Part shown: piece after piece, positions 15,793 to 25,344 of the stretch | How the letters are laid out: every line of letters begins with the position of its first letter | Numbering within the stretch: the stretch's first letter is position 1 | Assembly (NCBI GenBank): GCA_942492065.1 | Contig: CALODV010000013.1 | Location: 930,001 to 994,000 of the forward strand | Reading direction: 5' to 3' | From: G963665815 sp942492065 | GTDB lineage: Bacteria > Cloacimonadota > Cloacimonadia > Cloacimonadales > JAIOQZ01 | DNA: 64,000 nucleotides | The notes under the pieces: generated by a model | The model's database searches: none | What the model saw: only the letters and a program-made list of their open reading frames with translations | What the model was told of the DNA's origin: nothing | Translations under genes and position numbers: made by a program

Positions 15793-16812
15793 ATGTTTTT
15801 AGATTTTGCCAGAATAATTGTCAAAGCAGGAAATGGCGGTAAAGGCTGCGTTAGCTTCAGAAGAGAAAAATTCGTTGCAAAGGGTGGTCCCGACGGTGGA
15901 AACGGAGGAAAAGGCGGAGATATAATTATTGTTGGAAATGAAAACATTAATACTCTCATCAATTTCAGGTACACAAAACTGTTTAAAGCCGAAGATGGTA
16001 AAAACGGATCAGGAAGCAACAGAACAGGCAGAACGGGAAAATCCACGATTATAGAAGTTCCAAAAGGAACAGAAGTATGGAATATATCCGGTGGTCAAAG
16101 AACAAGAATCTGTGATGTAACAGAACAGGATAAAGAGTATATTATCTGTGAAGGAGGAAACGGCGGAAGAGGTAACGCCTGCTTTGCATCTTCGACCAGA
16201 CAGGCTCCAAGGTTTTCCAAACCCGGTCAGGAAACTGAACAAGTTCAACTTGAGCTGGTTCTTAAGCTTATGGCTGATATCGGACTTGTTGGCTTCCCAA
16301 ATGCAGGTAAATCTACACTTCTCAGTACAATATCTGCTGCCAGACCTAAAGTTGCAGATTATGCATTCACTACTCTTGAGCCTTCTCTCGGAGTTGTTCA
16401 TATGCAGAATTACAAATCATTTGTTGTTGCAGATATCCCCGGAATTATCGAAGGAGCTCACGATGGAAAAGGTTTGGGAATTCAGTTCCTGAAACACATA
16501 CAGCGTACCAGAATCCTGCTCTTCCTTATCGATGTGAATTCTGAGACTCCTCTGCTTGATTTTGAAACGCTGCGAAGTGAACTTCATCAATATGATGAAG
16601 CCCTCGATAGTAAGCTTCACTACGTTGCATTCAGCAAAACTGATACCCTCGATGAAGAATCTCTCAACGAAAAAGAGAAAGTACTCACTGAAATGTTCAG
16701 GGAAAAATTCAAGGAAAACATCCTCTTTGTATCATCTGTGACAGGAAAAAATATAGATGTTTTGAAAAATAAATTATATCAGTTAGTGGAAGCTTATGAA
16801 GGAACGAATTAA
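15793..16812 (+). CDS. obgE: Obg-family GTPase ObgE
   Basis: An essential ribosome-associated GTPase acting in late 50S assembly and stress control. The glycine-rich Obg fold occupies residues 1-158 (GNGGKGCVSFRREKFV, GGNGGKGGD). The G domain follows, with G1 GFPNAGKST, G2/G3 at TTLEP and ADIPGIIEGAH, and a TD motif (SKTD) for guanine. The 339-residue length means there is no large C-terminal extension. The 3' end overlaps the dprA start by 17 nt. Confidence 0.97.
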   Translation: MFLDFARIIVKAGNGGKGCVSFRREKFVAKGGPDGGNGGKGGDIIIVGNENINTLINFRYTKLFKAEDGKNGSGSNRTGRTGKSTIIEVPKGTEVWNISGGQRTRICDVTEQDKEYIICEGGNGGRGNACFASSTRQAPRFSKPGQETEQVQLELVLKLMADIGLVGFPNAGKSTLLSTISAARPKVADYAFTTLEPSLGVVHMQNYKSFVVADIPGIIEGAHDGKGLGIQFLKHIQRTRILLFLIDVNSETPLLDFETLRSELHQYDEALDSKLHYVAFSKTDTLDEESLNEKEKVLTEMFREKFKENILFVSSVTGKNIDVLKNKLYQLVEAYEGTN

Positions 16813-17887
16813 GTATTGGATATATCTGTCCGAACTGAAATCGCTTGGTGGGGTAACAATAAATGATCTGGTTCTGAAATTCGGAGAACCGGTCAACTTT
16901 CTCGGGAAAGACTTCAATTTTTTCAAGGATTGCAACTTTCTCAGTAATAATCATATCAAACAGCTTTCTCAGAGGCCTGTCTTTAATAAGTGGGATAAAA
17001 CGAAAAAGCTGTTGAATAAATATGATATAAAATTCACAAGTATTCTGGATGATGATTACCCGGTAATACTGAAAAACATATACTGCCCTCCCCCATTCAT
17101 ATTTTACAGAGGACAGATCAGAAATGAGGATTTCAGGTATTCCATAGGTATTGTTGGAACAAGAAAGCCCAGCAATTACGGTGTAAAAGCTGCAAAAAGC
17201 ATCAGTAAGGATCTGGCAGAATCAGGATTCACCATCGTCAGCGGACTGGCACACGGAATCGATTCTATTGCTCATAATTCAGCAGTAGAGACTAAATCCA
17301 GAACTTACGCTGTTATGGGAACCGGCTGTGAAACTGTCCATCCGGTTAAAAACAGATCTCTTGCAGAAAAGATCATGGAAAACGGAGCTTTGATCTCAGA
17401 GTTTATCCCCGGCTATCCGGTAACTCGTGGTAATTTTCCACGACGAAACAGGATTATAAGCGGACTGAGTAAAGCTACAGTGATTATTGAGGGAAGCAGG
17501 AAAAGCGGCGCGCTTATAACAGGTAAATTCGCTCTGGAACAGAACAGAGAAGTGTATGCACTTCCTGGAGACGTTTTCAGACCTCAGTCAGAAGGTCCAA
17601 ACTATCTGATACAGAACTCGGGAGCAAAACTCATTACCTCCGCCACCGACATTATGGAAGATTTTGGTATTCTGGAGTCAGGTACTCAACAACTTCAGGC
17701 ATTTCCTGAGTTAACAGGTGAAGAAAGCACAGTATACAAAGCTATTGAGAAAGAGAATAGAGAAGTAACTGTTGACGAATTATATATGATCAGTAAAATA
17801 CCTATTTCGGGATTGTTATCCATTATTACAGAACTGGATATGAAAGGTGTAATAAGAAGGCTTCCCGGTAACAAAATATCATTATAA
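16796..17887 (+). CDS. dprA: DNA processing protein DprA (Smf)
   Basis: DprA loads RecA on incoming single-stranded DNA during natural transformation. The central Rossmann-like domain shows GTRKPSNYG, SGLAHGIDSIAH, the FPRRNRIISGLS motif and EGSRKSGALIT, all characteristic. The N-terminal 100 residues correspond to the SAM-like region and the last 65 to a winged helix (DLYMISKIPISGLLSII-like). The start lies inside obgE, implying coupling. Confidence 0.95.
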   Translation: MKERIKYWIYLSELKSLGGVTINDLVLKFGEPVNFLGKDFNFFKDCNFLSNNHIKQLSQRPVFNKWDKTKKLLNKYDIKFTSILDDDYPVILKNIYCPPPFIFYRGQIRNEDFRYSIGIVGTRKPSNYGVKAAKSISKDLAESGFTIVSGLAHGIDSIAHNSAVETKSRTYAVMGTGCETVHPVKNRSLAEKIMENGALISEFIPGYPVTRGNFPRRNRIISGLSKATVIIEGSRKSGALITGKFALEQNREVYALPGDVFRPQSEGPNYLIQNSGAKLITSATDIMEDFGILESGTQQLQAFPELTGEESTVYKAIEKENREVTVDELYMISKIPISGLLSIITELDMKGVIRRLPGNKISL

Positions 17888-17899
17888 CGGAGTATTATT

Positions 17900-18589
17900 A
17901 TGAGTAAAAGAGAAATGAAAATACATAGAAACTATCTGATGCATCCGGAAGGATCTGTACTCGTGGAAACAGGTAACACAAAAGTTATCTGCACAGCAAC
18001 TGTTCAGGATACTGTGCCCGGTTTCCTCAGAGATTCCGATGAAGGCTGGGTTACTGCCGAATATTCCATGCTGCCCAGAGCTACTAATACCAGAAACAGA
18101 AGAGAATCTGCAGCCGGTAAAGTATCCGGAAGAACTGCAGAGATACAGAGATTGATTGCCAGGTCCCTGAGAGCTGTTGTAGATAGAAAGAAAATCCCGG
18201 GAATGTCTGTTCTGGTCGACTGTGATGTTATTCAGGCTGACGGTGGAACCAGAACTGCCTCAATCTGTGGTGCCTGCGTTGCTTTACATGATGCATTCAA
18301 CTACATGATTGAAAAGGGAATGATAGAAGAAAGCCCTATGAAAGAATTCGTTGCTGCTATCAGTGTTGGAATTGTAGACGGTAAGCCTATTGTTGATTTA
18401 TGCTACGAAGAAGATTCTAAAGCTGATGTTGATTTCAATATTGTAATGACTGAAAGCGGAAAATTTGTAGAGCTTCAGGGAACTGCAGAAAAGAATCTGT
18501 TCTCAAGAGATGAGTTAAATGAAATGATTGAAGCTGCATCCGGAAGTATTGCAGAAATTATTAAATATCAGAGAAGTGTTGTTTTATAA
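17900..18589 (+). CDS. rph: Ribonuclease PH
   Basis: RNase PH is a phosphorolytic 3'-5' exoribonuclease that trims tRNA ends. Family motifs are clear: GWVTAEYSMLPRAT, RRESAAGKVSGRTAEIQRLI with the phosphate-binding Arg residues, and DCDVIQADGGTRTASI. At 229 residues it is slightly short at the C-terminus. Its last 29 nt overlap the 3' end of aroK on the other strand, so the two transcripts must overlap. It is 12 nt after dprA, likely in the same operon. Confidence 0.96.
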   Translation: MSKREMKIHRNYLMHPEGSVLVETGNTKVICTATVQDTVPGFLRDSDEGWVTAEYSMLPRATNTRNRRESAAGKVSGRTAEIQRLIARSLRAVVDRKKIPGMSVLVDCDVIQADGGTRTASICGACVALHDAFNYMIEKGMIEESPMKEFVAAISVGIVDGKPIVDLCYEEDSKADVDFNIVMTESGKFVELQGTAEKNLFSRDELNEMIEAASGSIAEIIKYQRSVVL

Positions 18590-19061
18590 TTGTAATAAAC
18601 TGACTGAGATTTTTAGCAGAATTATTGATTATTAAATCAGCACATTCCTTATATAAGGGAATCCTTTTTTCATAAAGGCAGTGGAGTTGTTCTTCACTGC
18701 TTTTTTTTACCAGAGGACGATCAGAACACATTATCCTGTCCAATATAACAGACCAGTCAGTATTAAGCCAGACAACGAGGTTTTCCTCATCCTTAAGCAC
18801 ATTCCTCACAGATTCCGTAAGAATACATCCTCCACCTGCAGCAATGATTCCCAACGGAAGATCCGAAAACACTTCTACCTCCAATTTTCTGAAATATGCT
18901 TCTCCCCAGTATTCAAAAATCTGTTGAATTGATAAACCTGTTTTTTTTACAATAATGTCATCAGTATCCAAGTAGTTGATTCCGGTAGCATTGGCAAGTT
19001 TTTCAGCAGTATAGCTCTTCCCCGCTCCCATAAATCCTGTTAATATCAGTCGTTTTTTCAT
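18561..19061 (-). CDS. aroK: Shikimate kinase
   Basis: The enzyme phosphorylates shikimate in the chorismate pathway for aromatic amino acids. The P-loop GFMGAGKS is at residues 8-15, followed by the shikimate-binding DTDD (36-39) and the RKLE motif, with AAGGGC for the glycine loop and DRPL in the lid. Length 166 is typical. It is 12 nt downstream of smpB on the minus strand and has no obvious ribosome binding site, suggesting coupling. It converges on and overlaps rph. Confidence 0.95.
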   Translation of the reverse strand: MKKRLILTGFMGAGKSYTAEKLANATGINYLDTDDIIVKKTGLSIQQIFEYWGEAYFRKLEVEVFSDLPLGIIAAGGGCILTESVRNVLKDEENLVVWLNTDWSVILDRIMCSDRPLVKKSSEEQLHCLYEKRIPLYKECADLIINNSAKNLSQFITIIKQHFSDI

Positions 19062-19073
19062 TTTTACTGACAG

Positions 19074-19520
19074 CTAGTAATTCTTCAGTTTTCTTTCCAT
19101 ATCACGATTCATGTCTTTTTTCTGAAGTGAATCTCTCTTATCGTAAGTATGCTTACCTTTAGCAACACCTATAGTGATCTTTGCCAGACCGTTATCTGTG
19201 ATATGGAGGTCTGTTGGAACAAGTGTCATACCTTTTTCTTCTATCTTCTGCCTGAGCTTCTTGATTTCTCTCTTGGAAAGAAGAAGTTTGCGGCTGCGCT
19301 CCGGTTTATGATTGAAATGCGTACCTTTGTCATATATGGAAATATGCATATTCATAAGCCAGACTTCATTGTTTTCATCGATTCTGGCATAAGAGTCCTT
19401 GAAATTAATTTTACCCTGCCTGATCGATTTAATCTCTGTTCCAACGAGTACAATACCTGCTTCATACGTATCAAGAATAAAGTATTCGTGAAATGCTTTT
19501 CTGTTTTTTATACTTTTCAT
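19074..19520 (-). CDS. smpB: SsrA-binding protein SmpB
   Basis: SmpB brings tmRNA to stalled ribosomes for trans-translation. The N-terminal NRKAFHEYFI and the DSYARI, MHISIY and C-terminal GKHTYDKRDSLQKKD signatures are present. The length is 148 residues. GAGGATAAA precedes the ATG. No tmRNA gene was seen in the window. Confidence 0.96.
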   Translation of the reverse strand: MKSIKNRKAFHEYFILDTYEAGIVLVGTEIKSIRQGKINFKDSYARIDENNEVWLMNMHISIYDKGTHFNHKPERSRKLLLSKREIKKLRQKIEEKGMTLVPTDLHITDNGLAKITIGVAKGKHTYDKRDSLQKKDMNRDMERKLKNY

Positions 19521-19861
19521 TTTATCCTCAAATAATTATCTATCTTATTAAGTTTAAAAATATTAAGATAGTTCGAACAGTCAACAAAAATAGCATGCCA
19601 ATTTTCAACAAGATATTTTTTTTTTAAGACTTGAACATCAGTGGATTATCTATTGTTATATAGAATTCCTTTGTTGTGCCCTTCTTATTCTAAGTAACTG
19701 TTCTATAATAAAATAAAACTTAAACTCAAATTTATTTTAATTTTAATCATATATTCAGATATACTTTCATAGCTTGACAAAATCACTCTACACCACAAAT
19801 TTGCATGAAGCACTGTACTACAAAGCTATTTAAAAGCTTTCCACATTAAATATGCACAATA

Positions 19862-19962
19862 TGTGGATAAGTCTTCTCAACATAGTAAGGATTGTTGATA
19901 TAATTAACTATCTGACAAACAATTATAATAGACAAACACTATGTTAATAACTTTGTGGATAA
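19862..19962. other. DnaA boxes upstream of dnaA
   Basis: Two perfect boxes, TGTGGATAA, lie at 19862-19870 and 19954-19962, with a near-match (ATATGCACA) just before the first. The second ends 24 nt before the dnaA ATG. The whole gap 19521-19985 is very AT-rich, contains no gene, and probably holds the dnaA promoter with autoregulation by DnaA. Confidence 0.75.
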
Positions 19963-19985
19963 ATTAATATTTGTTAGGATAGAAA

Positions 19986-21329
19986 ATGGAAAGAGATCAG
20001 GATATATGGCAAAATATTCTAAATAAACTTGAAGATCACATCAACAGTCAGAGTTTTAAAACCTGGTTCAGTGATACAACTTTGATGCAAATCGATAATA
20101 ATACTATGTACGTAAAAGTACCTACCAAATTTGCAGCAGACTATCTGAATCAGAACTACACTGTATTGCTGTCAGAAATATCTTACGGTTTATATAAAAG
20201 AAAATACAAAGTAAGATTCTTAAACTCTACAAATCAGATTATTAAGAAAAACAATGAGATTAAGAATAAAAAGAGGATTCAGCTTCAGGCAAAACTGAAT
20301 GATAAATATACATTCGATCAGTTTGTAGTAGGGAAGAGTAATAATTTTGCTCATTCAGCTTCTATGGCTGTGGCAGAGTCCCCGGGTACTATATACAACC
20401 CACTGTTTATTTATGGTGAATCCGGAATGGGCAAGACTCACCTCATGCAGGCGATTGGTAATTTTGTAGAAGAAGAAGGCGGCAACTCTGTTGTATATTA
20501 CACGACAAGTGAAGAATTTACTACCGAAATGATTGAAGCAATCCAAAATAAATCAATGCCGGCTTTCCGCAATAAATTCAGGAATGTCGATCTTCTCCTT
20601 GTTGATGATATTCATTTTCTGGCAAAGAAAGAAGGTACTCAGGAAGAGTTTTTCCATACTTTCAATGCTTTATATGAAAACAAGAAACAGATTGTTCTTA
20701 CAAGTGACAGACCTTTAAAAGAAATACATGATATGGAAAAACGGCTTGTAACAAGATTCGAGTGGGGATTACTGGCTGATCTTAAAAGTCCTGACTTTGA
20801 GACAAGGGCAGCAATTTTACGTAAGAAAGCAGAAAATGAAGGTATAGAGCTGCAGCAGGATGTAACAGACTACATAGCAGAAAATGTATTTTCAAGCATC
20901 AGAGCTCTGGAAGGTTCTATGATCAGACTGCTTGCTTATGCTTCTTACAACAATTATGATGTATCTGATATAGATTTGAATGTTGCCAAAGAAATCCTCT
21001 CAGATATGATTTCCGAAAAGATACAGACAATCAATCTGGATACCATCATGCATAAGGTATGCGATATTTATAATATCACTCCGGTGCAGATAGTAGATAA
21101 GACCAGAAAGAAGAATATTGCTTTCCCAAGACAAGTTGCCATGTATCTGTCAAATCTGCTTATTCCGCAAATATCATTAAAGGAAATAGCAAGTTATTAC
21201 CACAGGAAAGATCATACAACAGTGCTTCACGCCAAGAAGATGATAGACAATCAGTTTCGTACTGATAACAAACTGAGAATTCAGATAGAACTTCTTATAA
21301 AAGAGATAAAAAATGACTCAGGAAATTAA
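19986..21329 (+). CDS. dnaA: Chromosomal replication initiator DnaA
   Basis: DnaA binds and melts the origin. Domain I (about 1-80) begins WQNILNKLEDHI. The linker is short. The AAA+ domain has Walker A GESGMGKT at 144-151, Walker B LLLVDDIHFL near 205 and sensor motif TSDRP. Domain IV ends with the DNA-binding helix-turn-helix signature ISLKEIASYYHRKDHTTVLHA. Length 447 is normal. DnaA boxes flank the gene on both sides. Confidence 0.98.
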   Translation: MERDQDIWQNILNKLEDHINSQSFKTWFSDTTLMQIDNNTMYVKVPTKFAADYLNQNYTVLLSEISYGLYKRKYKVRFLNSTNQIIKKNNEIKNKKRIQLQAKLNDKYTFDQFVVGKSNNFAHSASMAVAESPGTIYNPLFIYGESGMGKTHLMQAIGNFVEEEGGNSVVYYTTSEEFTTEMIEAIQNKSMPAFRNKFRNVDLLLVDDIHFLAKKEGTQEEFFHTFNALYENKKQIVLTSDRPLKEIHDMEKRLVTRFEWGLLADLKSPDFETRAAILRKKAENEGIELQQDVTDYIAENVFSSIRALEGSMIRLLAYASYNNYDVSDIDLNVAKEILSDMISEKIQTINLDTIMHKVCDIYNITPVQIVDKTRKKNIAFPRQVAMYLSNLLIPQISLKEIASYYHRKDHTTVLHAKKMIDNQFRTDNKLRIQIELLIKEIKNDSGN

Positions 21330-21587
21330 TTATCCACATATTCACATTGACAACTGTAACAAGATGTGGATAACAGCGTTTAAAAATATGAAAAAAGTTG
21401 TTCTGTGTATAAACGGCAATGTAAAAATGAGTTATCCACATGAAAAATTGAATAAACTGAAATCGTTAACTATTTAAATATAAAATAATTATGGTTAACG
21501 AAACATGGTTATACTCATATACACACTGCCTACTACTACAACTATATTTATATCTTAAATAGTATATTATTGTAATAAGGAATAATA
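21330..21587. other. Likely replication origin (oriC) downstream of dnaA
   Basis: Directly after the dnaA stop come TTATCCACA at 21330-21338, TGTGGATAA at 21365-21373, TGTGTATAA at 21404-21412 and TTATCCACA at 21432-21440: four consensus TTATNCACA boxes in 111 nt on both strands. An A/T-rich tract from about 21446 to 21580 follows and could be the unwinding element. No gene fits in this gap. Together with the upstream boxes this is the usual bipartite dnaA-linked origin arrangement. Confidence 0.72.
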
Positions 21588-22775
21588 ATGAAAAAAATTT
21601 TGATTCTCCTGACAGCTGCTCTAATAATATTTTCCTGTACCGACAAATCTAATATTACAGGTAACATTGATAATAATGTAGTTCCAATTAATAAAACAAT
21701 TGATAATCTTGAAATAATTGTTTCATACTCCTATCGAGAAGAATTCATTAATAAAAACTCTACAACACTGGTTATAGGAAAAACAGATACATTACAAACT
21801 TATACATTAATTAAATTCCCTACAATAGATGATTCAGTAGAGTGGACAGATGCACAGATTATTCTCACCGGCTCAGGAGTAGATGAATCTAATCATGCTT
21901 CAATGGACTTACATGCAGGGATTGTTAATCAAAACTGGTCAGAATCTACAGTATCCTATGAATACAGATATACAACTTCAGATTCTAATTATGCCTGGGA
22001 ATATCCTTTTTATGATGATCTTGATATTTCTTTTGAATTCGAAGATCAGATTACTGATTCCACAGAAAACTTGTTAATAGACATTCAGAATTCAGATGCT
22101 ACAGATAGTTTAAGTTCAGAAACAGGTAATTTTGGATTTGTTTTCTATTCCGAAACTTCTGATATGAATTATTTATTCTACTCTTCAGAAAGTGGAACTT
22201 CCCCAATTATGGTACTCAAAAATGATGCTGAAATAATCGACACATTATACGCTACATCAGATGCTTTCTTTATTCCAGATAATGCGGGAACTGACAAAAT
22301 AGATGGAATGAAGATTCAGAATTTAGCTCCTCAATCTGTTTATATTAACATTAACTTCGATGACAGTCTGTTTTTGATGAACGGAGTTGTAACAGATACA
22401 GTTAATCTTAAACAGGTAGCAATTAACTCTGCAAAGCTTGTGTTTGAGGTTGATCAGTCTGAAACTAACATGACTACAAGTACATTGAATGCTGTTGCTT
22501 ATATGGTACATGTTGAACCTGATACAATGCAGGTTCCTCTAGAAATTGGTACTCACTTCACATTATTGTCTAGAATTAAAGTTGCAGAATATGAACCGGG
22601 AGAGACAGAATTTGCTGTTGATATAAGTCCAATTTTACAGCATTATATTGCAAACCTTTATACAAATCACGGTATAGTAATCAGATCTACGACTACAAGT
22701 TCAAACTTTAATTGTATAAAATTCGATAATCCTAAGCTGGAATTGATCTACACAAACTATCTGGAAAATGAATGA
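21588..22775 (+). CDS. Surface lipoprotein with DNRLRE-like beta domains
   Basis: A 395-residue lipoprotein with a signal peptide and lipobox ending IIFSC (Cys17). The body has two beta-rich halves. The first contains an IKFPTIDDSVEWTDAQIIL phrase, then NWSESTVSYEYRY. The second contains AINSAKLVFEVDQ and ends VDISPILQHYIANLY and GIVIRST. The pattern resembles DNRLRE-type disaggregatase-related carbohydrate-associated domains, which is only a fold-level suggestion. It is the first gene of a long plus-strand run, and its stop overlaps the next start by four nt. Confidence 0.65.
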   Translation: MKKILILLTAALIIFSCTDKSNITGNIDNNVVPINKTIDNLEIIVSYSYREEFINKNSTTLVIGKTDTLQTYTLIKFPTIDDSVEWTDAQIILTGSGVDESNHASMDLHAGIVNQNWSESTVSYEYRYTTSDSNYAWEYPFYDDLDISFEFEDQITDSTENLLIDIQNSDATDSLSSETGNFGFVFYSETSDMNYLFYSSESGTSPIMVLKNDAEIIDTLYATSDAFFIPDNAGTDKIDGMKIQNLAPQSVYININFDDSLFLMNGVVTDTVNLKQVAINSAKLVFEVDQSETNMTTSTLNAVAYMVHVEPDTMQVPLEIGTHFTLLSRIKVAEYEPGETEFAVDISPILQHYIANLYTNHGIVIRSTTTSSNFNCIKFDNPKLELIYTNYLENE

Positions 22776-23596
22776 TGAAAACTAAAGCTGTTTTTCTCTT
22801 ACTTATTGCTGCTGCTCTCATGTTTACAGGCTGCGGTAAAGAAGAAGAAGTCCCTGATAACTTTATAGCTCGAGTCAATAATTCATATCTTACATTACAG
22901 GATATTGATTCCATGATTGGTATGAATGACTGGAAACAGATGAAACAGAAAGATAAATCTGAGTTTATTGACAACTGGATTTCACTGCAATTGTTCGCTT
23001 TAAAAAGTATTGAACTTGGTTATAACGAAAATCACGTAATCAAGAAGAAAATTGAGAATGCCGGGACAAAAATCCTCGCAAACTCGTATATCAATAGTTT
23101 TCTGAGTGACTTTGAATTGACAGAGGAAGAAAAATTTGCATACTACAGAGCTCATTCTGCTGATTTTGCTCATATGGTTACTCAGTATAAAGTTCAGAGA
23201 ATCACTGTTAAAAGCAAAGATAAGATGAAATTAGTTCTCGATAGTCTCAATGCCGGTATGAAATTCAAAGATGCTGCAAGAAAATACTCCGAAGATAATA
23301 TGGCATCTAAAGGCGGTTATCTCGGGTTTAAATCCAGAAAAGATCTGGATCCTATAGTCTGGAATAAACTGGGAGAACTCCAGGGTAAATACTATTACGG
23401 TTATGTAGAACTTCCTGATCATTATGAAATTGTAAGGTACTATGATACCAGAAAAGTGGAAGCAACGAAAGAATATAACACTGTTAAGGAAGAAATAGAG
23501 GAAACTCTTATGGCTTTAAAACAAAAAGATATAATAAACAATAAACTCGAAAATCTGAAAGAAAACGCTGATATCGAAATTATGGGGGCTTTATGA
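22772..23596 (+). CDS. Lipoprotein parvulin-type peptidyl-prolyl isomerase
   Basis: A 274-residue PpiC/PrsA-like chaperone. The signal peptide ends with the lipobox MFTGC (Cys21), so it is anchored in a periplasm-facing membrane. An N-terminal SurA-like helical part (about 30-115) precedes one rotamase domain (about 130-240) with FKDAARKYSEDNMASKGGYLGF and the GKYYYGYVEL strand. A C-terminal helix returns to the chaperone part. It overlaps both neighbours by four nt (ATGA type) and precedes surA, so both fold outer membrane proteins. Confidence 0.88.
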   Translation: MMKTKAVFLLLIAAALMFTGCGKEEEVPDNFIARVNNSYLTLQDIDSMIGMNDWKQMKQKDKSEFIDNWISLQLFALKSIELGYNENHVIKKKIENAGTKILANSYINSFLSDFELTEEEKFAYYRAHSADFAHMVTQYKVQRITVKSKDKMKLVLDSLNAGMKFKDAARKYSEDNMASKGGYLGFKSRKDLDPIVWNKLGELQGKYYYGYVELPDHYEIVRYYDTRKVEATKEYNTVKEEIEETLMALKQKDIINNKLENLKENADIEIMGAL

Positions 23597-24852
23597 AACA
23601 TTTAAAATTTCTTATTTTGCTGGTACTCTTTATCATGACAACTCTCAATGCAGTTGATCTTGACCGGATTGTAGCCAAAGTAGGTAGAGAAATTATCCTT
23701 GAATCTGAACTGCAAATGAGAATTGCACAACTGAAAAGTATGGGAATTGAAGATTCTAAACTGGATGAAACAGAGATTCTTAATAATATGATAGAAACCA
23801 GACTTGTTATTCAGAAAGCTAAAGAAGAAAGCTTTAATATCGATGAACTCAGTATTCTGAAAAAAGTGGACGGACAGCTAGAGGAGATAAAAGCAAGATT
23901 CAGAAGTGAAGCTGAGTTTAAACAGGAACTTAAGAACGCCGGTATGACTGTATCTGACTTGAAAGAAACTATTTCAGAGAATATCAGAGAAGAGGAACTT
24001 AAACAAAGAATCATCAGTCAGAGCATCAGTAGGAAAGTTCATATAACAGAAGCGGAAATTGAAGAATATTATCTGGAAAACATTAATACTATCCCTCTCA
24101 GACCTGAAAAAGATAAAATAGGTTTCATTATGAGAGAAGTTAAGGTTGGTAAAGCTACTAAGGATAAGAAATATAAAGAAATACATGATATTTTAGATAG
24201 AATAAGAAAAGGTGAAAGCTTTGATGAACTCGCTGAAACACAGAGTGAATGTCTCAGCGGAAAGAAAGGCGGAGATCTTGATTTTGTCAGCAGAGGTGCT
24301 ACAGTAAAACCATTTGAAGATGCTGCTTTTGCTTTGATGGAAGGTGAAGTATCTGAGATAGTTGAAACTCAGTTCGGATATCATATTATCAAAGTTAACG
24401 AGAAGAAAGACGGAGAAATAAAAGTTCAGCATATCTTAAAGAAGCTGGAAAAGTCTGAGAATGATTTTAAAGCAGAAAAAATCCTGATGAATAATCTTTT
24501 AAGACAATTAAGGGATGGGGGAGACTTTGCTGAACTTGCGGCTAAATTCTCAGAAGATGATTCAACTGCTGTAAAAGGCGGTGTAATGGGTGAATTCTCT
24601 AAAGATGAGTATCCTGAGCTTTTCAAAGAAAGATTGAATAAACTCGATTATGGTGAGTATTCAGAAGTAGTTAATGAAGGTGATATATTCTATATTCTGA
24701 AGAAAATAGAAAAGATTCCGGAAAGAAAATACAAATTTAATGAACTTGAAGAACAGTTAAGAAATGCTGTTACTTCTAAAAAACAGGAAGAGCTTTACAG
24801 AGAACTGATTGAAGATCTTAAAAATGAGAAGTTTATAGAGGTTTTACTGTAA
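23593..24852 (+). CDS. surA: Periplasmic chaperone/PPIase SurA
   Basis: A 419-residue periplasmic chaperone for outer membrane proteins. A signal peptide (MKHLKFLILLVLFIMTTLNA) leads to the conserved VDLDRIVAKVGREIILESEL and an N-terminal helical domain. Two parvulin rotamase domains follow, each with a phrase like FDELAETQSECLSGKKGGDL and FAELAAKFSEDDSTAVKGG. Length and order match SurA. It is coupled to the lipoprotein PPIase upstream. Confidence 0.93.
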   Translation: MKHLKFLILLVLFIMTTLNAVDLDRIVAKVGREIILESELQMRIAQLKSMGIEDSKLDETEILNNMIETRLVIQKAKEESFNIDELSILKKVDGQLEEIKARFRSEAEFKQELKNAGMTVSDLKETISENIREEELKQRIISQSISRKVHITEAEIEEYYLENINTIPLRPEKDKIGFIMREVKVGKATKDKKYKEIHDILDRIRKGESFDELAETQSECLSGKKGGDLDFVSRGATVKPFEDAAFALMEGEVSEIVETQFGYHIIKVNEKKDGEIKVQHILKKLEKSENDFKAEKILMNNLLRQLRDGGDFAELAAKFSEDDSTAVKGGVMGEFSKDEYPELFKERLNKLDYGEYSEVVNEGDIFYILKKIEKIPERKYKFNELEEQLRNAVTSKKQEELYRELIEDLKNEKFIEVLL

Positions 24853-25335
24853 GTGCGTAAATTAAGTATATTTATTTCAACCTGTTTTGGTACAGGTTAT
24901 TTTCCATGGGCTCCCGGAACTTTCGGCAGCCTCTTTGCTTTATGTTTTTACTGGCTTATTCCGGAATCAGTATTGTCCCTGCATGGGGAATACTGGTACA
25001 TGAGTATTGCCGGAGTATTATTTATAAGTGTAATTGGGACTATTTCAGCATTTGAAGCAGAAAAATCCCTGGGACATGATGATAAAAGAATTATAATTGA
25101 TGAATTTGCAGGTTATTACTTGTCAGTAATTCTTCTTCCGAAAAGTGTGTTCGTTATGATTGCCGGATTTGTGCTGTTCAGAATATTTGATATTCTTAAG
25201 CCATATCCAATCAATAAGATACAAGACTTGAGAGGTGGTTATGGAATCATGGCTGACGACTTACTTGCAGGTTTAGTATCAAACATAATAATACGTTTGT
25301 TATTATTAATACCGTTTTTAGAAAAATTAGTCTAA
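24853..25335 (+). CDS. pgpA: Phosphatidylglycerophosphatase A
   Basis: PgpA dephosphorylates phosphatidylglycerophosphate in the inner membrane. Diagnostic segments are GTGYFPWAPGTFGS near the N-terminus, the DDKRIIIDEFAGY acidic motif and the RIFDILKPYPI motif. Four hydrophobic segments fit the family, and the length is 160. The start is a GTG directly after the surA stop, with GAGG farther upstream inside surA, so translation is coupled. Confidence 0.95.
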   Translation: MRKLSIFISTCFGTGYFPWAPGTFGSLFALCFYWLIPESVLSLHGEYWYMSIAGVLFISVIGTISAFEAEKSLGHDDKRIIIDEFAGYYLSVILLPKSVFVMIAGFVLFRIFDILKPYPINKIQDLRGGYGIMADDLLAGLVSNIIIRLLLLIPFLEKLV

Positions 25336-25344
25336 GGAGATATA

